Shown: positions 1-9,377, counted from the stretch's first letter. The stretch: 54,234 nucleotides of DNA from JBFELU01 sp041551965 (GCA_041551965.1 JBFELU010000011.1:1-54234); one strand, 5' to 3'. Numbers and translations are program-made. Notes: generated by a model from the letters alone, not told the origin.

Positions 1-22
1 CACCGCCCGGAGGGAACGGCTC

Positions 23-1684
23 TCAGGTCTCCTCGCCGTGGATTCTCAAGTGGTGAGCCCTGGCGTCCTCGATCCAGTTGTTGCGTTCGATTCGATCCGG
101 CGTCCATCCGATGGCCACGGCGACGTTCTCCGTGTCTTCCGCCGTGAACGAGGCAATCTGCCGATAGGTGAATACGTTCATCGCATTGAGCAGGCGTTGC
201 GTCATCGGCCCAACACCGGTGAGCACGGTGAGGTCGTCGGGGTCGGCTCTGGAGCCGCCCGTGAAGCGTTCGACTACCGCCCGGCGCGCCTCGTTCTTCT
301 CGGCTTCCTGGTCCTCGCTGACGGCCGCCGCCGGCGCTTCCCCCGCCTCCGACTCGGGGGTGCCGAGGTCGAAGAGGGTGGATCTTTCATTGGCTTGCTG
401 ATCGCCGCGCTCGGATTCGGCCGCCTCCGCCTGGGTCGCCGGGCCGGGCTCCTGGCGTGATTCGGCGGCGCCGCTGCCGGTTCCCATCCATCTCCTGCCG
501 CCGATTGGGCCCCTTCCGCTGCGTGCGGGTGTGTGCTCCGGCTCGCGGTCCCTGGTGGTGAGGGTGGCTTCGAGTTCTTTGATGCGTCGTTGGAGATAGG
601 TGGCTTGGGTGCTGCGGGTGTCGAGTTCGCCTTCTTTGGTGGTGAGTGCGGTTTCGAGTTCTTTGATTCGCTTGTGGAGGTCGGTGGCTTGGGTGCTGCG
701 GGTGTCGAGTTCGCCTTCTTTGGTGGTGAGTGCGGTTTCGAGTTCTTCAACCCGCTTCTGGAGATCGAGGCGCTCCATCTCCAGGCTCCGCACCAGGTCG
801 TCCCGGGCCGACAGGGAGCGCTCGAAGGTCTCGAGTCGGGTCAGCAGTTTCTCGCGTTCGGGTTCGAGCCCCTCGAGGTCGGTGGTCAAGGTGGTGAAAC
901 TGCGGTCGAAAGTGGCCAGTTGCTCCTGGAGACGGTCGCGTTGAGAGCGCAGTGCCTCCATCTCTGCGTTCTTGACGTCGAGTCCGCGTTCGAGTTCATC
1001 CATTCGCTCGCGCAGTTCGGTACGTTCGGCCGCGGACGACGCCAATCGGGATTGCCGTTCGTCCAGACCGTCCTTCAACTCCTCGATGCGCGTGGCCATA
1101 TCCGACTGCTCGGCGCCGATCGCCTCCAATTCGGTCTTGGCTGCCTCCAACGATCTCGCCAGGTCCTCGGCGCGATCCGTGAGGTAGTCGTGTCTGGAGT
1201 GAAGTGATTCGAGTCCCGACGCCTCTGTGCGCAAGGTCCCTTCCAGGCCCTCCAGGCGATCGACGAGATTGGCGCGCGTGGAACCCAGGGATTCGAGTTC
1301 GGCGTCCTTGGTGAGGACGACCTGAAAGAACTCATCCAGCCGAGCCTTGAGTTGCGACCGATCGCCGCGCAGGGCCGCGAATTCCCCCACGGTGGCCACG
1401 AGCGCATCTTCCAGCTCATCGAACCTGGACCTCAGGTCCTCTCGTTCGGATCGCAGGGAAGCGAGATCGCCGACCGCAGCGGCCAGGGCTTCCCTCAACT
1501 CGTCATGCCGCACCTGTGCCTGATCGAGTTGCTCCTCACTGGCGGCAAGCTTGTCACTCCACTCCCTCTCGATCGCCTTCCAGCGTCGGGTCGGCCACCA
1601 ATGGCGCACCGCCCAACCGAGAGCGAAGCCCACGGCTGCCGCGATCAGGAGAAGAAGAAAGATCTGGCCAATCAGGTACCACAT
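23..1684 (-). CDS. Membrane-anchored coiled-coil protein with C-terminal helix-hairpin-helix domain
   Basis: The 553-aa protein opens with one hydrophobic membrane segment (about residues 4-25) followed by basic residues, so the bulk is probably cytoplasmic. Residues about 35-375 are almost continuous coiled coil rich in Glu, Leu, Arg and Asp, including 28-aa internal repeats (KELETALTTKEGEL...). A low-complexity acidic/Ala stretch leads to a final domain of about 65 residues beginning DDLTVLTGVGPMTQRLL and ending near NNWIEDARAHH. That matches the helix-hairpin-helix module annotated in many bacteria as predicted flap-endonuclease-1-like (COG3743). The nuclease name is inherited; no catalytic residues are evident, so a DNA- or protein-binding role is equally likely. 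It starts 3 nt after the BON gene ends, so the two are probably co-transcribed. Both start and stop lie in the window. Confidence 0.8.
   Translation of the reverse strand: MWYLIGQIFLLLLIAAAVGFALGWAVRHWWPTRRWKAIEREWSDKLAASEEQLDQAQVRHDELREALAAAVGDLASLRSEREDLRSRFDELEDALVATVGEFAALRGDRSQLKARLDEFFQVVLTKDAELESLGSTRANLVDRLEGLEGTLRTEASGLESLHSRHDYLTDRAEDLARSLEAAKTELEAIGAEQSDMATRIEELKDGLDERQSRLASSAAERTELRERMDELERGLDVKNAEMEALRSQRDRLQEQLATFDRSFTTLTTDLEGLEPEREKLLTRLETFERSLSARDDLVRSLEMERLDLQKRVEELETALTTKEGELDTRSTQATDLHKRIKELETALTTKEGELDTRSTQATYLQRRIKELEATLTTRDREPEHTPARSGRGPIGGRRWMGTGSGAAESRQEPGPATQAEAAESERGDQQANERSTLFDLGTPESEAGEAPAAAVSEDQEAEKNEARRAVVERFTGGSRADPDDLTVLTGVGPMTQRLLNAMNVFTYRQIASFTAEDTENVAVAIGWTPDRIERNNWIEDARAHHLRIHGEET
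553..765 (-). repeat. 84-bp tandem repeat inside the coiled-coil gene
   Basis: Units begin at 553, 637 and 721 (84 bp = 28 codons). The second unit and the start of the third are nearly identical over more than 60 bp, while the first is diverged. The period is a multiple of seven residues, so adding or losing a unit keeps the coiled-coil heptad register. Confidence 0.85.
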
Positions 1685-1686
1685 GG

Positions 1687-2082
1687 CTACGTCGTGCTCC
1701 CCGGCGGGTCGTGGATCTGCGGTTCGACGACGCGGGGGGTGGTCTGGGGGTCCTCCGGTGAAGGCGCGGGGTCGTTGCGCACGACCATCTCATCGACGAC
1801 GGCGCGGACCCCTCGCAACGAGGACACGATCTCGACGGCGGCGAGGCGGTCCCCATGGGACGCGACCGCACCGCGCAACACCCCGTCCCGTCCCTCGAAT
1901 TCGACGTGCTCGACTGTGATGCCGCGTTCCTCGAGTGCCGCGCGGGCCCTCGTCGAGAGGTCGTCCTCGATGTGCCGCTTCTGAGTCGCGACGGCAAACG
2001 ATGCCACCAGCGCCAACAGGACGCCCCCGATGAGGAGCGTCGCCCGCAGCCGCCATCGGGCTGATGCGATCGTGCGCCCCAT
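1687..2082 (-). CDS. Membrane-anchored BON-domain protein
   Basis: A 131-aa protein with an N-terminal membrane segment (about residues 12-31) followed by a BON-like domain: HIEDDLSTRARAALEERGI, a short beta strand HVEFEGRDGVLRG, then a helix VEIVSSLRGVRAVVDEM. BON domains are small alpha/beta folds in envelope proteins thought to contact lipid or other envelope components. The C-terminus is a Pro/Thr-rich tail. I chose the ATG at 2082 rather than the GTG at 2103 because AGGAGGG lies about 6 nt upstream of it. It is followed within 3 nt by the coiled-coil gene and diverges from the lipoprotein gene. Confidence 0.7.
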   Translation of the reverse strand: MGRTIASARWRLRATLLIGGVLLALVASFAVATQKRHIEDDLSTRARAALEERGITVEHVEFEGRDGVLRGAVASHGDRLAAVEIVSSLRGVRAVVDEMVVRNDPAPSPEDPQTTPRVVEPQIHDPPGSTT

Positions 2083-2168
2083 CTGCCGCCCTCCTCTTCC
2101 CACCGAAGGCTACGCGACGGAACAATCATGGACCTTCGGCTCTACCGGGGCTCTCCTGGGGAGGCACG

Positions 2169-2777
2169 ATGAGCATCGGGCCCTGTTGTTGGGTGAGGGA
2201 GATACTGGTGGTCGGTGCCGGCGGCCGGGCGGGAATGGCGATGCTGGCCCTGCTGTTCGTCGCCGGATGCGGCGGCGGCGACTCCGCGTCGTCCGACGAG
2301 ACCGCCTTCGAGCCGTTGCTGCTGACCAGGGTGTACGAATGGGCGTACGCCGACGTCGGCTTGCCCGACGGGTGGATGGTCACGGGAGACCTCCCCGGCG
2401 GGTTCCAGGTCGCCTCCGAACCGGGCCTGGTGCCGGGACGCGGGCTCGAATCCGGCCAGGTGCAGATCTTTATCGGGTATCTCCTCAACGCGCCCTCTCT
2501 GGACGTGCCGCTCGCCGAGGACCTCGCCGACGGCATGGAGGTGTGGGACTTGGAGCAACTCGATTCGGTGGCGACCACGATGCTGGGCCATCCCGCCGAG
2601 ATCGTGACGGCCGCCGGTGAGGACTTCGCCCAATTCGATGCCCGGGTCGTCACCGGACCGGCCACCGCCTTCTTCCTCACTGCTTTCGTGGCACCGGAAG
2701 ACCTGGACCGGTACCGCCCCACCTTCGAAGCGATGATCGAGAGTGCGGTTCTCAAGGGTCTCCTCGCCGAAGAGTGA
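2169..2777 (+). CDS. Putative lipoprotein, function unknown
   Basis: The protein has a hydrophobic N-terminus ending in a lipobox (LLFVAGC), followed by a Gly/Ser linker, so it is predicted to be lipid-anchored on the outer face of the membrane. The mature part of about 165 residues holds the motif GLPDGWMVTGDLPGGFQVASE and a C-terminal helix. It resembles the small actinobacterial lipoproteins with a PsbP/LpqN-like fold, but I cannot assign a family. The ATG at 2169 has GGGGAGG just upstream. A GTG at 2208 with GAGGGAG upstream would give a shorter and equally good signal peptide. The upstream reading frame runs into the divergent BON gene and was not used. Confidence 0.6.
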   Translation: MSIGPCCWVREILVVGAGGRAGMAMLALLFVAGCGGGDSASSDETAFEPLLLTRVYEWAYADVGLPDGWMVTGDLPGGFQVASEPGLVPGRGLESGQVQIFIGYLLNAPSLDVPLAEDLADGMEVWDLEQLDSVATTMLGHPAEIVTAAGEDFAQFDARVVTGPATAFFLTAFVAPEDLDRYRPTFEAMIESAVLKGLLAEE

Positions 2778-2786
2778 CCGACCGAC

Positions 2787-4568
2787 CTACAGCGGCCAGA
2801 TCACCGGCAGCGTGAGCATCAGGGCGGCGAAGATGGCGACGGTGAGCGGCGCGCCCACCCGGGTGTAGTCCAAGAAGCGATACCCGCCGGGACCGAACAC
2901 CAGCACGTTGGCCTTGTGGCCAACCGGGGTGAGGAACGAGGTCGAGGCTCCGATCACCGTGGCCAACACGAACGGCTGCACGTTGGCTCCCAGACTCAGA
3001 GCGACGTCGATGGCGATCGGCACGATGAGCACCACTGCGGCGGCGTTCGACAACGGCTGGGTGATGAGGGCAGCAAGCAGGTAGATCCCGGCCAGGACCC
3101 CGAGGTCACCCATCCCTCCGAACAGATCCAACATGGCGTCGGCCACGTACTGGGCCGTCCCGGTGTTCTCCATGGCGGTCCCCAGCGACAACATCCCGGC
3201 GACCAGGAACACCGTGCGCCAATCGATGTTGGCGTAGGCCTCGTCCATGGTGAGACACCCGGTGACGATCATCACCATCCCAGCCAGCACCATGGCGGTG
3301 GCGATCGACACGTCGAAGGCGAGCACGAGCAGCAACATGAGCGCCATCGCGCCCATTGCGATCGGCGCCTTGCTGCGCCGTAGCGGCTTCTGCGACACCG
3401 GCTCCAGCACCAGGAACTCGTCGCCGTCCCGGATGGCTTCGACCCGGCGAGCGGGTCCCCGGAGCAGAAGCGCATCGCCGAACTGCAGCGGCAGATCGGG
3501 CAGGCGGCGGGTCATCACGGCACCCCGGCGCCAGATGGCGAGCACGTCGAAGCCGTAGGCGTCGCGAAACAACACCTGTCGCAGTGTCCGGCCCTCCAGG
3601 TGGGTGTTGGGTGCCAGGGTGGCCTCGATCACCAGCGTCTCACCGTCCTCGAGGCGGCTCAGATCGGGCCGCGGACCCGATCCGGCCGTCAGGCCGAGCT
3701 CCTCCTGGGCGCGGAGCAACTCGGGGGCGTGACCCTGGAGGAGGAGGGTGTCGTCCTCGGCAATGCGGACGTCGGCGCGAATCCTCGAAATGGTCCGGTC
3801 CCCCCGCACGATCGAGATCACCGTGAGGTCGTAGTCGGCCCCGAGTCGGGATTCGCCCAAGGTCTTGCCGACGAGGCTGCTGCCTTCCGGCACTCGGGCC
3901 TCGCCGATGTAGTCGCGAATCCGTCGGACCAGCACCTCGGGATCCTCGGGCGACTCCCGCACCGGGAGCAGGCGTCGGCCCAGCAGGGCCATGTAGGCGA
4001 TGCCGACGACGAACACGATCGAGCCCATCGGCGTGAAGTCGAAGAAGGCGAAGCTCTCGAGATCTCGCTCGACGAGGATCTCGGCCCCGAGGATGTTGGC
4101 CGGGGTCCCGATGAGGGTCATGTTGCCGCCCAGCAGTGAGGCGAACGACAAGGGGATCAGCAGCTTCGAGACCGGCACCTTGGCCCGGCGGGAGACCCCG
4201 ATCACCACCGGGAGCAGCATGGCGGTGGCCCCCACATTGTTGATGAAGGCCGACGTGACCCCACAGACGACCATGATCACCACGATCAGTCGGGTCTCAC
4301 TGCTTCCGGCCATGCGGATGAGCCCGCGCCCCATCCAGTCGGCCACCCCGGTGAGCAGCAACCCGGCGGAGACGATGTAGACGGCCCAGACCGTGATGAC
4401 CGCAGGGTTGGCGAATCCGGCGAACGCCTCGGCCGGTTCGACGAGGTCGGTGAGGGTCACCGTGAGCAGCACCAAGAGGGCGATCACATCGACCCGCAGC
4501 TTCTCGGTGGCGAACAACACGATCGCCACGACGACGATGCCCAGCGTCAACCCGATGTCGAACGTCAC
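2787..4568 (-). CDS. SLC13/DASS-family permease with two RCK-C (TrkA-C) domains
   Basis: A 593-aa integral membrane protein. An N-terminal block of hydrophobic helices (to about residue 200) and a C-terminal block (from about residue 390) flank a soluble insert. The insert holds two copies of the TrkA-C/RCK-C fold, one containing GSSLVGKTLGES and ending DDTLLLQG, the other containing NTHLEGRTLRQV and ending GDALLLRGP. This arrangement is typical of bacterial SLC13-like sodium-coupled anion (dicarboxylate or sulfate) permeases. Family repeats NNVGATAMLLPVV and SNAAAVVLIVPIA are present in the two halves. The GTG start at 4568 has AGAGGTGAG just upstream. A longer frame to 4691 would overlap the divergent gene. 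Substrate unknown. Confidence 0.85.
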   Translation of the reverse strand: MTFDIGLTLGIVVVAIVLFATEKLRVDVIALLVLLTVTLTDLVEPAEAFAGFANPAVITVWAVYIVSAGLLLTGVADWMGRGLIRMAGSSETRLIVVIMVVCGVTSAFINNVGATAMLLPVVIGVSRRAKVPVSKLLIPLSFASLLGGNMTLIGTPANILGAEILVERDLESFAFFDFTPMGSIVFVVGIAYMALLGRRLLPVRESPEDPEVLVRRIRDYIGEARVPEGSSLVGKTLGESRLGADYDLTVISIVRGDRTISRIRADVRIAEDDTLLLQGHAPELLRAQEELGLTAGSGPRPDLSRLEDGETLVIEATLAPNTHLEGRTLRQVLFRDAYGFDVLAIWRRGAVMTRRLPDLPLQFGDALLLRGPARRVEAIRDGDEFLVLEPVSQKPLRRSKAPIAMGAMALMLLLVLAFDVSIATAMVLAGMVMIVTGCLTMDEAYANIDWRTVFLVAGMLSLGTAMENTGTAQYVADAMLDLFGGMGDLGVLAGIYLLAALITQPLSNAAAVVLIVPIAIDVALSLGANVQPFVLATVIGASTSFLTPVGHKANVLVFGPGGYRFLDYTRVGAPLTVAIFAALMLTLPVIWPL

Positions 4569-4690
4569 GTGCTCACCTCTCGGCGGGATCGCCGCCATGA
4601 GCGTAGGGGCTGGCGCATCACCTTTGCGGCACACCGACCCCCCGGCCCTTGGGTAGATTCGGCCTGTTCGTTCTCGAAAGGGTTGATCCA

Positions 4691-5785
4691 ATGGCCATCG
4701 AGGTACGCAAGGTCGTATTGGAGAGCGTCTCCGATGCCTCGGGCATGGCCCGGCTCATCGATGAGGGGGTCTTCGCCGCCGACGAGGTGATCGCCGTGGT
4801 CGGGAAGACCGAAGGCAACGGTGGCGTCAACGACTTCACCCGGATCCTGGCCGATCAAGCCTTCCGCAAGGTGCTCCTCGAAAGGGGATCCCGCACTGAG
4901 GCGGACATCGCTGAGATTCCCATGGTGTGGTCGGGCGGCACCGACGGCATCCTCACCCCACACGCCACGGTCTTCGCTCGCAACGCCGCAACCGGTCCCG
5001 CCGAGGAGACCCGCCTGGCGGTGGGGTTCGCCATGAGCGAGCGGATCCTGCCGGAAGACATCGGCCGGCCGGCGATGGTGGAGAAGGTCGCCGCCGGGGT
5101 CAAGCAGGCGATGGCCGAGGCGGCGATCACCGATCCGGCCGACGTCCACTACGTGCAGACGAAGACCCCGCTGCTCACCATGGAGACGATCAACGACGCC
5201 AAATCCCGGGGCCACACGGTGTGGACCGAGGAGCCGCTCGAGTCGATGAATCTCTCCAACGGCACCACGGCGCTCGGGATCGCGGTCGCACTCGGGGAGA
5301 TCGACATGCCCACCGCCGACGCCATAGGCAAGGACACCTCGCTGTTTTCGGCGGTGGCCTCGTGCTCCTCGGGTGTCGAACTCGATCGCGCTCAGATCGT
5401 CTTGGTCGGGAATGCGCCGGGAGCGGGCGGACCGTACCGCATCGGCCACAGCGTCATGGACGATGCGCTCGACTTCGAGGGCGTCTACGAGGCGATCCGC
5501 TCCGCCGGCCTGGAACTGCCCGAGCGGGCCCGGGCCGAGGACCTCGACGGGCGGCTGGTCAACGTCTTCCTCAAGTGCGAGGCGGATCCGACGGCCCGGG
5601 TTCGGGGCCGCCGCCAGGTGTCGCTCGACGACAGCGACGTTCACCACCACCGCCACATCAAAGGTGCGGTCGGCGGTGTAGTGGCGGCGGCGGTCGGCGA
5701 CCCGGCCGTGTTCGTCTCCGTGGCGGCGCTCCATCAAGGTCCGGCCGGCGGAGGTCCGGTGGCGGCCATCGTCGACGTGTCTTGA
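4691..5785 (+). CDS. Ring-opening amidohydrolase (cyanuric acid hydrolase/barbiturase family)
   Basis: A 364-aa protein of the length expected for AtzD/TrzD/barbiturase, which hydrolyse an amide of cyanuric acid or barbiturate and open the ring. The family is built of three similar domains, each giving a Lys and a Ser. I see Lys39 in GKTEGNGGVND with Ser81 in WSGGTDGILTPH, Lys158 in VQTKTPLL with Ser226/Ser227 in ASCSSGVEL, and Lys295 in FLKCEADP with Ser343 in VSVAALHQGP. The last motif reads SVAALHQ rather than the SGG-type form of the other two domains, which may bear on barbiturate versus cyanurate specificity. It leads an 11-gene operon. The next gene overlaps its stop, and the products are transcarbamylase and Mo-hydroxylase subunits, which favours a pyrimidine- or purine-derived substrate over s-triazines. 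The ATG at 4691 has AAAGGG upstream. Confidence 0.9.
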   Translation: MAIEVRKVVLESVSDASGMARLIDEGVFAADEVIAVVGKTEGNGGVNDFTRILADQAFRKVLLERGSRTEADIAEIPMVWSGGTDGILTPHATVFARNAATGPAEETRLAVGFAMSERILPEDIGRPAMVEKVAAGVKQAMAEAAITDPADVHYVQTKTPLLTMETINDAKSRGHTVWTEEPLESMNLSNGTTALGIAVALGEIDMPTADAIGKDTSLFSAVASCSSGVELDRAQIVLVGNAPGAGGPYRIGHSVMDDALDFEGVYEAIRSAGLELPERARAEDLDGRLVNVFLKCEADPTARVRGRRQVSLDDSDVHHHRHIKGAVGGVVAAAVGDPAVFVSVAALHQGPAGGGPVAAIVDVS

Positions 5786-6585
5786 CCGTTTCCCACACGA
5801 TTCCGAGCACCACCGCACCGGTCGTCACTGCGGCGGCCAGCATCGCCGTGGCTCCGCTCATCGAGGGGTCGCGGCGATCGGGGGTCGTGCTCGGGGTCTC
5901 GGGACGGGCCGCCTGGGTCGGTGTCGACGACGAGGTGCTGCTGCTCGCCGACCCGGCCGCGGTGCGCCTCCCCAATGGGATCTCGCTCGGCCGGGGGGCC
6001 GAGGCAGTCCGCGTCGGCGCTCCGGTGGCGGTCGGAGACGGTGAGGTGTCGATCTCAGGGGTGCGGATCCGGCCGCTGCGGTGGTGGGATCCCCGTCCGG
6101 TGCTGCCGGTGGTGACCGAATCCGTCATCGCCGATCGGCTGGCCGCCGCCGGTGCTCCCGTGTTCGGTGACGGTGGTCTGCACGTCGCGTTGCAGAGCGG
6201 GGATCCGGAGCAGGTCCTCGCCGTCGCCGATCGGCTGCTGGGCCGGGGCGACGGGCTCACGCCGTGGGGCGACGACCTCCTGGCCGGTGCTCTGGCGGCC
6301 CATGCCCTTCTCGGCGAAGCGGTCGGGCGGGATTCGGAGATCGTGGGGGCCGTCGCCGGCCCGATCGGTGTTCGCGCTGCGACACGAACCACCGCGCTCT
6401 CGGCGGCGCTGCTGCGGCATGGCTGCCGCGGGGAGGTGGCCGATCCGGCGGCCCGTTTCCTGGAGGCGCTGTGCGGTCGGGAGGCGATTGCTCCGGCGGC
6501 GGGGCGACTCGAGGCCGTCGGCCATAGTTCCGGACCGGCGATCCTCGCCGGGATCTCCGCCGGCGCTCGGGCGGTCATCGGATGA
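5782..6585 (+). CDS. allH: DUF2877 protein (AllH/YlbF-like), putative oxamate transcarbamylase subunit
   Basis: About 267 aa, with the DUF2877 hallmark RGDGLTPWGDDLLAG at about residues 154-168 and a second conserved block (RAATRTTALSAALL). In Escherichia coli the DUF2877 protein YlbF (AllH) acts with FdrA (AllF) and YlbE (AllG) as oxamate transcarbamylase, which phosphorolyses oxalurate to oxamate and carbamoyl phosphate. All three homologues are adjacent here. The start is uncertain: a TTG at 5782 overlaps the previous stop as TTGA and gives the natural length, while a GTG at 5848 is the alternative. Neither has a good ribosome site, so translation may be coupled to the upstream gene. Confidence 0.8.
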   Translation: MTVSHTIPSTTAPVVTAAASIAVAPLIEGSRRSGVVLGVSGRAAWVGVDDEVLLLADPAAVRLPNGISLGRGAEAVRVGAPVAVGDGEVSISGVRIRPLRWWDPRPVLPVVTESVIADRLAAAGAPVFGDGGLHVALQSGDPEQVLAVADRLLGRGDGLTPWGDDLLAGALAAHALLGEAVGRDSEIVGAVAGPIGVRAATRTTALSAALLRHGCRGEVADPAARFLEALCGREAIAPAAGRLEAVGHSSGPAILAGISAGARAVIG

Positions 6586-7976
6586 TCTCCCACGTCGAGG
6601 TCCGGCGCCGCACCTACCACGACTCGGTGCGCCTCATGCAAGCGAGTGCCGCAGTGCAGCGCGTCGACGGGGTGGAGACGGCGCTCGTCGCCATGGCCAC
6701 GGATCTCAACCTGACGCTGCTGCAAGACCTGGGGTTCGAGGTCGCCGAGACGACACCGGACGACATGCTCGTTGCGGTGCGGGCGGCCGACGAGGCCGTG
6801 ATCGCGCCGGCTTTGGCGGCACTCGATGCGGCCCTGGAGACTCCGGCGGGCGACGGCGACATGGCGGCACCCGAGCCCCGCACGATCGGGACCGCCGCCG
6901 CCCGGGCCGGGGCCGACCTCGCCCTGATCTCGGTACCCGGGCCCCATGCCTTCGTCGAGGCGGCCGAGGCCCTGGCATCCGGCCTTCACGTGATGGTCTT
7001 CAGCGACAACGTCCCGGTCCATCAGGAGATCGCCCTGAAGCAGCAGGGGCTCGAGGCGGGTCTGCTGGTGATGGGCCCCGATTGTGGAACGGCGGTGGTG
7101 AGCGGCCTCGGGCTGGGGTTCGCCAACGCCGTTCGGCCCGGCCCGGTGAGCCTCGTCGGTGCCTCCGGGACCGGGATCCAGCAGCTGTGCTGCCTCCTCG
7201 ATGCCGCCGGGGTGGGGGTGCGCCACGCCCTGGGGACGGGAAGCCGGGACTTGTCACACGCGGTCGGGGGCAGAGCCACGCTGCAGGCCCTGGTGGCGCT
7301 CGACGAAGATCCGGCGACCGAGGTGATCGTGGTGGTCTCCAAACCTCCGTCCCCCGAGGTCGCCGAGGAGGTCTCCGCCGCCGCGGCGGCGTGCACCACA
7401 CCCACCGTGCTGTGTCTCATCGGCGAGTCCACCCTCGAGGACGGTGCGGCGGCGGCGCTGCGGGCGCTCGGCCGGGAGCCGACCCCTCCGGCGGTCTGGC
7501 CGACCCGGGGCGAAACCCCCCGACAAGGGACGCTGCGAGGCCTGTTCTCGGGCGGGACCCTGCGGGACGAGGCCCGAATGATCGTGGCCGGCACGCTGGG
7601 CGAGGCCGCAGCGGCCGACATGATCGACTTCGGCGATGACGAGTACACCCGGGGTCGGCCCCATCCGATGATCGACCAACGGCTCCGGCTGGAGCACCTG
7701 GGCGAGACGGCCGCCGACGATTCGATCGGCGTGGCCCTTCTCGACGTCGTGCTCGGGCACGGCGCCCACCCCGACCCGGCGTCGGAGATGGCGCCGGTCG
7801 TCGCCGATGCCAAAGAAGTGGGCTTGGGGATCGTGGTCTCGCTGTGCGGGAGCTCGGGTGATCCCCAGGGACGGGACGCCCAGGCGGCCGCGCTCAACGA
7901 AGCCGGGGCGGCCGTGTTTCTCTCCAACGCCGCTGCCGCCCGCCACGCGGTGGAAGTCGTGGGAGGAACACGATGA
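6582..7976 (+). CDS. fdrA: FdrA-family protein (AllF-like), putative oxamate transcarbamylase subunit
   Basis: A 464-aa protein related to succinyl-CoA synthetase alpha subunits. It carries the FdrA core GPDCGTAVVSGLGLGFAN, followed by the nucleotide-binding-like loop VGASGTGIQQ and the block ALGTGSRDLSHAVGG. The Rossmann-like second half (GRPHPMIDQRLR ... LLDVVLGHGAHPDP) is also typical. FdrA proteins do not make acyl-CoA; the E. coli homologue is a subunit of oxamate transcarbamylase. The start overlaps the DUF2877 stop (ATGA), and the stop overlaps the DUF1116 start in the same way, suggesting coupled synthesis of a complex. The true acyl acceptor here may be ureidomalonate or another ureido acid rather than oxalurate; that is inference. 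Confidence 0.85.
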   Translation: MISHVEVRRRTYHDSVRLMQASAAVQRVDGVETALVAMATDLNLTLLQDLGFEVAETTPDDMLVAVRAADEAVIAPALAALDAALETPAGDGDMAAPEPRTIGTAAARAGADLALISVPGPHAFVEAAEALASGLHVMVFSDNVPVHQEIALKQQGLEAGLLVMGPDCGTAVVSGLGLGFANAVRPGPVSLVGASGTGIQQLCCLLDAAGVGVRHALGTGSRDLSHAVGGRATLQALVALDEDPATEVIVVVSKPPSPEVAEEVSAAAAACTTPTVLCLIGESTLEDGAAAALRALGREPTPPAVWPTRGETPRQGTLRGLFSGGTLRDEARMIVAGTLGEAAAADMIDFGDDEYTRGRPHPMIDQRLRLEHLGETAADDSIGVALLDVVLGHGAHPDPASEMAPVVADAKEVGLGIVVSLCGSSGDPQGRDAQAAALNEAGAAVFLSNAAAARHAVEVVGGTR

Positions 7977-9373
7977 TCGACCGTTTGCTCGCGGCCGAAC
8001 CGGTGGTGGCCACCGCCGGTGTCGATCTCCTCGCCGACGCCTTGGAAGCCCAGGGAGCCAGCGTGAGTCGCGCCGCATGGAGGCCGCCCCCCGACGAGGT
8101 CAGCGACGCCCTGGCGACGATCGCGCTGCACCGACGCACCGATAAGGCCAATCGGATCGCCGTGGAGCGCATGATGGGGGTCCGCCCGGTCCTCACCGGC
8201 ATCGGCGTGGCCCGCGATGCGCTGGGCCTCGGCGAGCGAACCTTTCTCCACGCCGGTCCGCCGATCGCCTGGGAGGACTGCAGCGGGCCGATGCGGGGAG
8301 CGTTGGTGGGGGCGATGCTCTACGAGGGACTGGCGGCGTCCCCCGAAGAGGCCGTCGCCCTCGGGCCGGAGATCGAGCTCTCCCCCTGCCATCACCACCG
8401 GGCGGTGGGCCCGATGGCGGGGGTGATCTCACCCTCGATGCCGCTGGCCGTGGTCGCCGACGCCGATGGCGACGGCGCGGCCTACACCACGCTCAACGAG
8501 GGCTTGGGCAAGGTGCTCCGGTATGGAGCGTTCGCCCCGGAGGTGATCGATCGGCTCCGCTGGATGGAGCGGGTGTTGGCTCCGACCCTCGACGCCGCCC
8601 TGCGGCGGATCGATCCCATCGACCTGCGGTCGCTCATCGGCCAGGCGCTGCAGATGGGCGACGACGGCCACAATCGCAACCGGGCCGCTACCTCGCTGCT
8701 GCTTCGGGAACTCGGCGCCGCCCTCCTCGAGGGAGACGATCCCTCACGAGATCGGGCCGAAGTCTTTCGCTTCATGCACGCCAACGATCACTTCATGCTC
8801 AACCTGGTGATGGCGTCGGCCAAGGTGGGGGTCGACGCCGCCTCCGGGGTGGCGGGTTCGAGCCTGGTGACCGCGATGGCCCGTAACGGGACCGAGTTCG
8901 GGATCCGCGTCTCCGGGACCGGCGACGCCTGGTTCACCGCCCCCGCGCCGGAAGTCGACGGCCTCTACCTGGGCTCGTTCACCGCTGCCGACGCCAATCC
9001 CGACCTGGGAGACTCGGCGATCACCGAGACGGTGGGGCTCGGTGGGTTCGCCATGGCGGCATCGCCGGCGATCGTCGGGTTCGTCGGGGGTACCGCCGCC
9101 GATGCGGTGCGGCGCACCCTGGCGATGTACGAGATCACGCTCGTCGAGCACCCTCATTACCGGATTCCGTTCCTCGAGTCCCGGGGGACTCCCACCGGCA
9201 TCGATGCGATCCGGGTCGTCCGCACCGGGGTGATGCCGGTCATCAACACCGGGATCGCCGGCAAAGAGCCGGGCGTGGGCATGGTGGGCGCCGGAATCGT
9301 CGAAGCTCCCGTAGCCTGTTTCCTTCAAGCAGTGCGGGCGCTGGCGGCCATCGAATCAGACGAGGAGGCATAG
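7973..9373 (+). CDS. allG: DUF1116 protein (AllG/YlbE-like), putative oxamate transcarbamylase subunit
   Basis: A 466-aa protein with the length and blocks of the DUF1116/YlbE family: RPVLTGIGVARDALG, then the very conserved SPCHHHRAVGPMAGVIS, HDGHNRNRAATSLL-like GDDGHNRNRAAT, and a C-terminal NTGIAGKEPGVGMVGAG. These His/Asn/Arg-rich motifs probably form the active site at the interface with FdrA. It completes the AllFGH-like trio. No carbamate kinase, which would turn carbamoyl phosphate into ATP, is in the window. The ATGA overlap with fdrA and a 4-nt gap to the Mo-hydroxylase FAD subunit place it in the same operon. Confidence 0.85.
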   Translation: MIDRLLAAEPVVATAGVDLLADALEAQGASVSRAAWRPPPDEVSDALATIALHRRTDKANRIAVERMMGVRPVLTGIGVARDALGLGERTFLHAGPPIAWEDCSGPMRGALVGAMLYEGLAASPEEAVALGPEIELSPCHHHRAVGPMAGVISPSMPLAVVADADGDGAAYTTLNEGLGKVLRYGAFAPEVIDRLRWMERVLAPTLDAALRRIDPIDLRSLIGQALQMGDDGHNRNRAATSLLLRELGAALLEGDDPSRDRAEVFRFMHANDHFMLNLVMASAKVGVDAASGVAGSSLVTAMARNGTEFGIRVSGTGDAWFTAPAPEVDGLYLGSFTAADANPDLGDSAITETVGLGGFAMAASPAIVGFVGGTAADAVRRTLAMYEITLVEHPHYRIPFLESRGTPTGIDAIRVVRTGVMPVINTGIAGKEPGVGMVGAGIVEAPVACFLQAVRALAAIESDEEA

Positions 9374-9377
9374 ACGA

